Shown: positions 1 through 6,717 of the stretch, in pieces
How the letters are laid out: every line of letters begins with the position of its first letter
Numbering within the stretch: the first letter of the stretch is position 1
Assembly: GCA_020629735.1 (NCBI GenBank)
Contig: JAHDCT010000027.1
Coordinates: 2,922-10,579 of the forward strand
Reading direction: 5' to 3'
Source of the DNA: a bacterium
Lineage (GTDB): Bacteria; Patescibacteriota; Gracilibacteria; Absconditabacterales; Absconditicoccaceae
DNA: 7,658 bases
Notes under the pieces: generated by a model
What the model was told of the DNA's origin: nothing
Seen by the model: only the letters and a program-made list of their open reading frames with translations
The model's database searches: none
Made by a program: the position numbers and the translations under genes

Positions 1-63
1 TCTTTTACTCTTTTACTCTTTTACTCTTTTACTCTTTTACTCTTTTACTCTTTTACTCTTTTA
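1..63. repeat. 8-bp tandem repeat (TCTTTTAC)n
   Basis: Seven perfect copies of TCTTTTAC (1-56) are followed by a partial eighth (57-63). The array touches the window edge, so its true length and left flank are unknown. On the plus strand all three frames are open through the array. They close just after it: one at TAG 62-64, the other two at TAG codons near 112-118. On the minus strand each unit contains TAA, so that strand is closed. Because 8 is not a multiple of 3, copy-number change would shift the frame of any plus-strand gene entering from the left, but no such gene can be shown. Confidence 0.95.
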
Positions 64-150
64 GTCAAGAACATTCTCTCAGGTTCATTTGCAATATTTT
101 TATACTTTTAGTACACTAGAAAGGACCAAAAATTTTAGGTCAATTTACAT

Positions 151-156
151 TATAAT
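151..156 (+). promoter_or_regulatory. Candidate -10 box upstream of the hibernation factor gene
   Basis: A perfect TATAAT lies 9 nt before the ATG at 166. No good -35 is visible 16-18 nt upstream (that stretch is A-rich), and there is no extended -10 TG. If it is used, transcription would start at about 162-166, giving a leaderless or nearly leaderless mRNA. A second weaker box, TATACT at 101-106, would give a conventional leader. The rest of 64-165 is AT-rich and non-coding. Confidence 0.4.
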
Positions 157-165
157 AGTCATTCT

Positions 166-492
166 ATGAACGCTAGAATCACGTTGAAACACCAATTTGT
201 ATGAAGTATCACCGAGTGACTTCAAGAAGACTTACTTGTCTTAGCACAAGAAAAAATTGAGTATCTAGAAACAAGTTATTTTAAAAGTATTTTGAATAAA
301 GAAGATGCAGAAATTCATATTTCTATGTACATAGAAAAAAACTCTGACGAGCTGTTCGAAGGAAAATTTCACTTTAACCTAGATGGATCTGATATTCATT
401 ATCATAACGACGTACCATTTACAGAACCCAAAGATGTTGTATCACATGCATTCAAACATGTAAAAGAGCATCTAGCTGACGCGAAAAAATAA
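166..492 (+). CDS. Short ribosome hibernation-promoting factor (HPF/RaiA family)
   Basis: With TGA read as Gly this is a 108-aa protein; TGA codes for residues 13 and 18. The pattern fits the sigma-54-modulation/HPF fold: an N-terminal strand, an amphipathic helix (about 17-40), strands with alternating hydrophobic residues (EIHISMYIEK, then FHFNLDGSDIHYH), and a C-terminal helix (about 84-105) rich in His and Lys that resembles the rRNA-facing helix of the family. The length matches short HPF, without the dimerising tail of long HPF. Such proteins bind the 30S decoding region and hold ribosomes inactive in slow growth. Under the standard code only a fragment from the TTG at 292 is seen. The ATG at 166 restores the first strand and helix. 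There is no Shine-Dalgarno motif. The family call rests on pattern, not on a unique motif. Confidence 0.65.
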
Positions 493-507
493 TTTCCACT
501 TAAGTTT

Positions 508-581
508 AAAACGTAATCAAACTAAGCAGTTTAGTTCTTGCATCCTGCAATGAATTCACTATCTTAGCTGAGTTACGTTTT
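508..581 (+). other. Folded inverted-repeat element, possible terminator or small structured RNA
   Basis: Perfect 9-nt arms AAAACGTAA (508-516) and TTACGTTTT (573-581) enclose 56 nt. Inside are TTGCA-TCC-TGCAA (538-550) and either AACTAA/TTAGTT (520-525/531-536) or the alternative CTAAG/CTTAG (522-526/563-567), which would extend the outer stem into a rod with internal loops. T-rich sequence follows (578-590). It lies between the hibernation factor stop codon and greA, so the simplest role is a terminator or attenuator. The long, internally structured loop is unusual for an intrinsic terminator, so a small RNA is also possible. Confidence 0.5.
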
Positions 582-600
582 TTGTTTTCTTAAAAAAAGA

Positions 601-1068
601 ATGGCACAACAAACACATTATTTAACCAAGGAATGATTTGAAAAACTTCAAGCTGAACGTTTGGATTTAATAGAAAATCAATTACCTGCAACACTCGAAA
701 GACTTAAAGAAGCTATTTCTCAATGAGATATCTCAGAAAATGCTGAGTATGACACGTCCATGTCAGAAAAAGAACTTATTGAAGGAAGAATCAAAGAAAT
801 TGACATGATTCTTGAAAATGTTGAAATCATTGAACACAAAACTAAGTGAGGAGAAGTAAGATATGGTTCAGTAGTAAGTTTCGTTGATGACAAAGACAGA
901 GAACATACGCTGACTATCGTAGGGACAGGAGAAGTAGACATACTTGCAAATACAATTTCATTAGAATCGCCACTATGACAGGCATTAAGATGAAAAGTAA
1001 AGTGAGATAACGTAGCAGTTAAATCTCCAGCAAGAAAATACATGATTACTATTACTAATGTTGAATAA
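601..1068 (+). CDS. greA: Transcription elongation factor GreA
   Basis: 155 aa, against about 158 for the family. GreA binds stalled RNA polymerase through the secondary channel and stimulates cleavage of backtracked RNA. The N-terminal coiled coil runs from about 12 to 75. The conserved tip reads S-Q-G-D-I-S-E-N-A-E-Y, with acidic residues D43 and E46 at the Mg-coordinating positions of the family. The C-terminal FKBP-like domain contains VSFVD and ends S-P-A-R-K-Y-M-I-T-I. Six in-frame TGA codons encode Gly, including E-G12-F and Q-G42-D, both standard glycines in GreA; by hand count 6 of 11 glycines are TGA. The start is the first ATG giving the canonical Y-L-T-K-E-G-F opening. A-rich sequence precedes it, without a Shine-Dalgarno motif. 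No convincing dedicated promoter is visible, so it may be transcribed through 508-581 from the gene upstream. Confidence 0.95.
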
Positions 1069-1094
1069 TTCTTTACATTTAATGTTTTAAACTC

Positions 1095-1838
1095 ATGAAA
1101 AATTTATTAAAAGTATTGCTTATACCTTTTATGTTTTTGTTAAGTGGAATAATGTTAACTGGATGTAACACAACAAGTGAAAATACTGACAAAAATGATA
1201 GCAATGATCAAAAAGAGCTAACAATCGAAGTTGGTGATACAGTTAAAGTTAACTATGTGTGAGCATTACAAGAAGATGACAGTATCTTTGATACAAGCCT
1301 TGAAGAAGTTGCTAAAGCAAACGACCTTTTTAATCCACAAAGACCATACGAACCAATCGAATTTATTGTTGGAATGAAACAAATGATTCCAGGTTTCGAA
1401 AATGGTATTATGTGAATGAAGGTTGGTGATGAAAAAGAAATTCTAATTGCAGCAGCTGACGGATATGGTGAAAAAACTGACGAAGCAATCCAAGAAATTC
1501 CATCACAACCATTTGAAGAAGCAGGTATTGAACCACAAGTTGGAGAACAATATAACTTTGGATTCTCTGTTGGAAAGGTTCTAGAAATTGGTGAAGGAAC
1601 AATAAAAGTTGATTTCAACCACTTCCTTGCAGGTAAAGATCTTAAATTTCAAGTAACAATCATTGATATTGAAAAAGGAGATGTAATTGAATTAGGTGCT
1701 GATGAAGTAGGAGCTGAAGCTAATGTAGAAGAAGTAGTTGAAGAAGTAATTGACGCTGTTGAGGAAGCGGTTGAAGAAGATACAGCAGAAGAAGGTGATA
1801 AAGAAAACGAGGAAGTTCAAGAAGAGACTGAAGAGTAA
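1095..1838 (+). CDS. SlyD-like FKBP-type peptidyl-prolyl isomerase, lipoprotein with acidic tail
   Basis: 247 aa. The N-terminus is a lipoprotein signal: Lys at 2 and 6, a hydrophobic core, and lipobox L-T-G-C with Cys24 as the expected lipidation site, followed by a polar Asn/Asp/Thr linker. The FKBP domain (about 44-195) shows V-K-V-N-Y-V-G, I-F-D-T-S, M-I-P-G-F-E-N-G, G-M-K-V-G-D and an insert-in-flap stretch ending D-F-N-H-F-L-A-G-K, the SlyD signature (usually NHPLAG). Its likely role is proline isomerisation and chaperoning of exported proteins at the outer face of the membrane. The last 45 or so residues are a Glu/Asp-rich tail in place of the His-rich metal-binding tail of E. coli SlyD. 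TGA encodes only Gly56 and Gly107; about 20 other glycines use GGA or GGT. That is unlike its neighbours and may reflect high expression. Start chosen because it gives the complete signal peptide. Confidence 0.9.
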
Positions 1839-1879
1839 AACACATGAGACATGAAAATAACATTTTGTCGCAAATAAAC

Positions 1880-1911
1880 AAAAGAGTAGAGTTGTCTACT
1901 CTTTTTTTTTT
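1880..1911 (+). terminator. Intrinsic terminator after the FKBP lipoprotein gene
   Basis: An 11-bp perfect stem, AAAAGAGTAGA (1880-1890) with TCTACTCTTTT (1895-1905), has a GTTG loop and runs into ten T (1902-1911). It lies about 40 nt after the stop codon of the lipoprotein gene and closes the left transcription unit. Confidence 0.92.
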
Positions 1912-1954
1912 GTCCATTTTTTTTATAGTCACATAAACAAAACTTTATTTACTC

Positions 1955-1973
1955 AATTTCCTGTAGGGAAATT
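1955..1973 (+). promoter_or_regulatory. Short hairpin/dyad ahead of the membrane-protein operon
   Basis: AATTTCC (1955-1961) is complementary to GGAAATT (1967-1973), and a T-G pair could extend the stem by one, leaving a 3-nt loop. It lies 16 nt before the ATG at 1990. Only TTTTAA follows, so it is not a clear terminator; an operator or a leader hairpin is possible. No good -35/-10 pair is visible between 1912 and 1989. Confidence 0.35.
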
Positions 1974-1989
1974 TTAACTTCAAGCTCAT

Positions 1990-2370
1990 ATGTTACGCAA
2001 AGTTTTATGAAAAATTCTTCTCTATTCTTTTCTTGTCTTTTTCTTTGTCGTTCACGGAACAGAATACTGATTTTCTCCACTAACTGTCAATCCATTATGA
2101 ACACCAAACGATTTTCTTATCTTTATTTTTCTTGGATGAGTATTTTGGCTAATATATGACATTATTTGAAGAATTGTGAAGCTTCTTGCCACACCATTAA
2201 ATCGAATTACCTTATGATTTTTTTCAGTACTCATAAACATTGTTGCTATTTATGGATTCGCTTATGTAATTACTTTTGTACTAGACACATGAATAGTTGT
2301 CGAAGTATGAACACCTCTTGAAATCATACTCTTTTCTGTTATAGTCCGGGTCATAGACTTCGTGTTTTAA
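1990..2370 (+). CDS. YvlD / phage-holin-4_2-like integral membrane protein
   Basis: 126 aa under UGA=Gly, with eight TGA and three GGN glycines by hand count. Four hydrophobic segments are visible: about 9-22, 42-60, 75-98 and 110-126. The stretch T-P-L-N-x-I-T-L-G-F-F-S-V-L-I-N (68-83) matches the hallmark of the small four-helix membrane family represented by B. subtilis YvlD (Pfam Phage_holin_4_2), whose function is poorly known; this is not evidence for a phage. Residue x72 is CGA (2203-2205) and residue 120 is CGG (2347-2349). Both lie in hydrophobic surroundings, where Trp fits better than Arg. TAA at 1975-1977 stops the frame upstream, so ATG 1990 is the only ATG start. This is the first gene of a close-packed four-gene set. 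Confidence 0.6.
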
Positions 2371-2391
2371 TATTATACTAAAATTTAGTTG

Positions 2392-2628
2392 ATGAAATAT
2401 TTCTACTTATTTCTGGGTTGCATTCTGTTTATCCTGATAACAATTCTATACTTTCAGTTGTTAGCATGAGCAGTATTCCCAGTATTATTCTTTACTAAAT
2501 ATATTAGTATATCTGTTTGGACACTTTTTGTCGTACTCCTGTCAATGTTAAGTTGAACGTTTCTTACACTTTGAATAACAGGTATTTTAAATAATAATGA
2601 TAGCTTAGATGAGTGATTTGACCTATAA
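2392..2628 (+). CDS. Small two-helix membrane protein, family not recognised
   Basis: 78 aa. Two long hydrophobic segments (about 3-35 and 40-63) are joined by a short K-Y-I-S turn, and an Asn/Asp-rich tail ends D-E-G-F-D-L. TGA encodes four of its six glycines, including one in each membrane segment, so standard-code annotation would not call it. It starts 21 nt after the previous gene, and its last 20 nt overlap the start of the HTH gene in another frame, which argues for translational coupling and for its being real. I recognise no family. It could be a membrane partner of the neighbouring YvlD-like or anchored HTH protein. Confidence 0.65.
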
Positions 2629-3193
2629 TTTAACTAGACAGCAAGCTGCTGATCTCCTATGAGTATCTACAAGATCAATTGATAGATATGTCAAAAAAGG
2701 ACAACTTAGCTACAAAAAAGTAGCCAATAAAGTTTTGTTAGCGCAAGAAGAAATCAAAAGCATGCAAGCAGACTACGATCTGCTTCGCCAAAATCCAATG
2801 CAAGAAACTGTCGTAGTAAAAGAAAAAACAGTATTTCAAGCACCAAATCAAAGCGCGAATAAAGTGACAAGAGTAAACTCATCTCTTTGATTAAGCTCAG
2901 TAAAAGAATTTGCAGAGATATTGTCAACAAAAGACAAGACAATAGAAGAAAAAAATCAAATGATTTTCGCACTACAACGCAAAATTGGGGAAATCGAAAC
3001 ATCAATGAAATCAATGATTGCCTTGCCAGATTATTCAGCAGAAAAAGAAGATCTAAAGATTAATATCCAAAAGCTAGAAATGGAGAAAACTGACTTACAA
3101 GATGAAATCAGAAGAGAAAAACTAATGAATACTATCTTTCTTGGTCTAGCACTTGTTGCTGTTGTTTTCGTACTCTTCTTTACGCTTAGATAA
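2609..3193 (+). CDS. Tail-anchored helix-turn-helix protein with coiled coil
   Basis: 194 aa. The N-terminus carries an excisionase/MerR-type HTH: L-T-R-Q-Q-A-A-D-L-L-G18-V-S-T-R-S-I-D-R-Y (8-27), then K-K-G-Q-L. The turn glycine G18 is encoded by TGA, as is G94. Next come a polar linker (about 60-95) and a charged coiled coil (about 100-170). A C-terminal hydrophobic segment (about 174-192) ends F-T-L-R. There is no signal peptide, so the HTH should lie in the cytoplasm with the protein held in the membrane by its C-terminal helix. It could be a membrane-bound regulator, or a factor that tethers DNA to the membrane. It overlaps the previous gene by 20 nt, and bshC begins 3 nt after its stop codon. 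Standard-code calling would see only the coiled coil and anchor (from 2921) and lose the DNA-binding domain. Confidence 0.8.
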
Positions 3194-3196
3194 ACC

Positions 3197-4780
3197 ATGG
3201 ATATTCAATATATCACTCCAAAAGACTCAAACTACCTCCCTTCACTTGCAAGGGAGATTTTTTTAGACCAGAAAAAATTCGAAGATCTTCTTGATAGACC
3301 AAGTTCGCTAGAAGAAATTACAGAATACGCTAAAACAAGAAATTTTGGTGCTGAGAAAAGAAAAATACTACATAAGGAACTACTTGAACAATATGAATGT
3401 ATCAAGTGATCACATCAAGCAGTAAAAGATAACATAGACGCGTTACTCAATGAAGACACCTTTACCGTTTGTACCGGGCAACAAGTACATATATGTCTTG
3501 GTCCCTTTTTTCTCATCAGTAAAATAAAAGATATTATTTCAATCGCACAGCAAACAAGTCAAAAGGATATTTACAACATCGTTCCAATTTTTTGGCTAGC
3601 ATCTGAAGATCACGATTTTGAAGAAATAAATTCTGTTCAGATATACAACCAAGAATTCTCGCGAGAAGAGGAACATGGATGACCTGTAGGAAGACTATCG
3701 CCTAAAAGTATTTTGTCTTTACTAAAACAAGTAGAACAAAAGTTAGACAGCACTGAAGAAAATAAAAAGTATCTTGAGCTATGCAAACATGCCTACAATA
3801 CATTTCCTCGTCTTGCTCAAGCCACTCATTACATTCTCGATCAACTTTTTGGTGATCAGGGACTTGTTATCATCGACGCCGACTCACAAATTTTGAAAAA
3901 ACAAATGCAAGATATCTTTATAGATGAATGCATCAACAGACAAGGAGAAATAGCTATTCTTAAACAAAATACACTGCTTACTAAAAAATGACTCAAGGCC
4001 CAAGCACACCCTAGGTCAATTAACTTGTTTTATATGAATTCAGACCACTCAAGACTAAGACTAGAATACAAAGAAAACACATATCAAACAGTTGACAACA
4101 GTAAACAACGAACAAAAGATGAACTACATAAAGAGATTGAAAAATGTCCAGATAAATTTAGTCCAAACGTCTTTCTAAGAACTCTGTATCAGGAAACAAT
4201 TCTCCCAAATGTAGCATATATTAGTGGGCCATCAGAACTTAAATATCGACTACAAATGAAAGAGCTGTTTGCATTATATAAACTCCAAATGCCGGTTCTC
4301 TTACCAAGAATGCTAACTACATTCATTTCTGAAAAGAATCTAGAAAAAGTACATACTTCTCCAGCATCGTTAGAAGAGTACTTTCAAGAAAACAATGCAT
4401 TGAAGAAAATATTTATTAAGCACGCTGAAGCAGAGCAAAAACACTTCTTCCAATCTTATGAAGAGGTAAAAAAATGTCTCCAAAAGGCCCAAAACAAACT
4501 AGACACCGACGAGGCACCAAAAAAATTAAGAAAATCTTTAAAAAATATCTCAAAAGAAATAAGCAATATTGATCGTATTGTTCACCAGATAACTCAAGAA
4601 AAAATAGAGGAGTCATTACCCTATAAAGACTACCTTAAAATAGCTAAACTCTCGTTCGATACAGAAAAAAGATTCGAAAGAAGCCAATCAGTAATTTGAA
4701 CTTTACCAATAATCAACAATCTTATCCCATATAAAGAGTATACCTACACACTTTGATCAATTGCAATTATTACACAATAA
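3197..4780 (+). CDS. bshC: BshC, bacillithiol biosynthesis cysteine-adding enzyme
   Basis: 527 aa, close to B. subtilis BshC (about 539). BshC adds cysteine to glucosaminyl-malate in the last step of bacillithiol synthesis, in the cytoplasm. Signatures visible: T-F-T-V-C-T-G-Q-Q-V (about 91-100), the block P-I-F-W-L-A-S-E-D-H-D-F-E-E (130-143), G-P-V-G-R-L-S (about 162-168), Q-L-F-G-D-Q-G-L-V-I-I-D (about 213-224), I-N-L-F-Y, K-F-S-P-N-V-F-L-R, S-G-P-S-E-L-K-Y (343-350), M-P-V-L-L-P-R, and a long charged coiled coil (about 400-475) as in the known dimer. The motifs look closest to Bacteroidota-type BshC. Five TGA codons encode Gly. CGA occurs at residues 156, 305 and 351, where Trp or another aromatic is expected. 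Without TGA recoding the gene falls into at least three fragments. It is the last gene before the shared terminator. No BshA or BshB gene lies in the window. Confidence 0.9.
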
Positions 4781-4809
4781 AAAAACACAAGGCAACTTGT
4801 GTTTTTTTT
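4781..4809. terminator. Bidirectional terminator between convergent bshC and htpG
   Basis: An 11-bp perfect stem, AAAAACACAAG (4781-4791) with CTTGTGTTTTT (4796-4806), has a GCAA (GNRA-type) loop and continues in T to 4809. On the opposite strand the A-run at 4779-4785 becomes a T-run, so the hairpin can also end htpG, whose stop codon is at 4822. The stem could extend into the bshC stop codon. Confidence 0.92.
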
Positions 4810-4821
4810 ATAGAGAATAAG

Positions 4822-6717
4822 TTATTTCTGTAACAAACGATTTATTCTTTTAATATGTCAGGTCATGTCTTCTAGTTCTCATCATTCAAGTAGTACAGCC
4901 TGTTCGTAGATATATCTCATCAGGTCTTCATCTGCTATTTTTTTAGATCAGTCATACTCTTTCAACAGCCCCTTAACTAAGTGGTGTTCATCATTAATAT
5001 GAAGAATTCTTTTTACAGGAGGAACATCTTGACCCATAGCTTTCATGATACGTTCCATCTGAGGAGTTGCTTGGCCTTGAGGAGTAATTAGCACTGCTAA
5101 ATTATCTCAAATCTTATGAGTAAACTCAACGTTTTCTAAAACATCTTCTCACAAGAAACTATGAAGTGAAGAGAGGAAATCTTTATGTTCTTCAGCCTTT
5201 TTCTCAGTGGCCTTTTGCTTCTTCTCTTCCTTCTTCTTATCACCAAGAGCAATAGAAGGATCAGAAGCAGAAACTAATGGATGATCTTTATACGATCACA
5301 ATGCTTGAATAACATATTCGTCTAATGGATCATCCATCAAAAGTACGTTGATATTGTGTTCCTTAAATTGTTCAAGATACGGACTATGAGTAATCTCATG
5401 GACTGATTTTCAAGTAAGGTAGTATATTGGTTTACTATCTCAATCATCAGATCATGTGTCGTCAGATTTCTCATCATCTCAGTAAAGGGCAGTTAAATAA
5501 GCGTCAAGTCATTGAACTCAGTCTTCTAAGGTGAAATAGTTCAATAAAGAAGCTATTTTTTCTTTATTATCTACGCTATAATGAACTCATTCTTTCAAGT
5601 AACGTCCATATGATGTAAGAAAAGCTGTATACTTCTCTGATTCATTTTTTTTCAGATAAACAAGTGATTTTAAAATTTCAGACACTAAACTTTTTTGGAT
5701 TTTTTGAAGTACTCAATTATCTTGAAGTATCTCTCTAGAGACATTAAGTGACAAATCAGGAGTTTCTACTACTCATCTTACAAATCTTAGCCAAACAGGA
5801 AGTAATTCAGGACAACGATCTTTGATAAGCACATTTTGAACATACAAACTAGGTCAATGCTCTTGTTCACCTTGCATAGACTCAAATGGACTTGGAGATT
5901 GTGGCAAGTAGAGGAGTGCCTTAAAGTTTAAACCTCCTTCAATATGAAGGTGTAATGTATCAAAAGGTCACTCTTGACTAAAGGTCATAGATTTAAAGAA
6001 ATCATCATATTCATCCTGAGTAACTGAAGATTTTTGTTTCGTCCATAAGGATTGTTGTTGATTAATTGTTTCCCATTCTTGAGTAGGTTTACTCTCCTCA
6101 AGTTTGTACATACAAATCTTCATCGGCACATAATTACTATGTTTTTTTATTAATCCTCTTAAACGATAATAGTCCGCATATGCGTCATTGTCATTTTCAC
6201 TGTTTAAATGAAGCGTAATAACAGTTCATCTAGTTGTTTTAGATGACTTTGAAATTTCATAAGATCAATCTCATACCGAACTCCACTTTACAGCATCCTC
6301 TCAAACTGATTTCGTTTCTAGTTCAACTTTCTTAGCAACCATAAATGCACTATAAAATCAAATTCAAAACTGTCAGATAAGGTCAGTTCACGTAGTTTCT
6401 TGCTGCTTCATATTTTCTAAAAATGCCTTTGTACCAGATTTTGCAATGGTTCAAATATGTTCGATAACTTCATCTTTAGACATACCTATTCAGGTATCTG
6501 TAATTGTCACAGTCTTTTTTTCTGGATCAGTATCAATGTAAATTCATAAATCTACTTCATCTCATAAGTATGAGGTATTAGCAAGGGATTTTATTTTTGC
6601 CTTTTGGAGAGCATCATTTGCATTAGAAATCAACTCACGCAAGAAAATATCCGTGTTTGAGTAGATTGAATGAGTAACTAATTGTATAAGCTGAGCAACA
6701 TCAGCATCAAAGTTCAT
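4822..6717 (-). CDS. htpG: HtpG, Hsp90-family ATP-dependent chaperone
   Basis: 631 aa (E. coli HtpG is 624). The N-terminal GHKL ATPase domain shows F-L-R-E28-L-I-S-N32-A-N-D35-A, D74-T-G-I-G-M, G-T-I-A-K-S-G-T (89-96) and the lid loop G115-Q-F-G-I-G-F-Y-S. The middle domain has Y-V-Q-N-V-L-I-K-D, V-E-T-P-D-L-S-L-N-V-S-R-E-I-L, with the Arg that contacts ATP gamma-phosphate in this family. A Lys/Glu-rich stretch lies near 500-520, and the C-terminus ends I-K-R-I-N-R-L-L-Q-K with no MEEVD, as usual in bacteria. By hand count about 30 of 40 glycines are TGA, including every glycine of G-Q-F-G-I-G and a tandem TGA-TGA at 4879-4884, so no standard-code ORF of useful size is seen. An alternative in-frame ATG at 6729 would add M-G(TGA)-K-K; both starts fit the family. 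There is no Shine-Dalgarno motif, and it diverges from the TrpR-like gene. Confidence 0.95.

Noticed and set aside
508..581. Integron attC site or tRNA
   Set aside because: The right arm GTTACGT does not fit the attC core GTTRRRY. There is no T-loop, D-loop or anticodon arm of tRNA geometry on either strand.
720..1043. Minus-strand open frame across greA
   Set aside because: It is antisense to a clear GreA coding sequence and its translation shows no family features.
1253..1932. Several minus-strand open frames across the FKBP gene, some Leu/Gln-rich
   Set aside because: They are mirror images of the FKBP coding sequence; the Leu-rich one is the reverse of the Glu-rich tail and runs through the terminator.
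2052..2240. Minus-strand 62-aa open frame
   Set aside because: The plus strand here encodes a membrane protein with a family motif, so the minus frame is a shadow.
1990..2370. Prophage holin gene
   Set aside because: The Phage_holin_4_2 family name is historical. There is no endolysin, phage structural gene or integrase nearby, and the neighbours are cellular genes.
3713..4699. Two separate plus-strand ORFs (3713-3991 and 4025-4699) as independent genes
   Set aside because: They are in one frame with 3197-3409, separated only by TGA, and together match BshC from end to end. They are fragments created by the wrong code, not a decayed gene.
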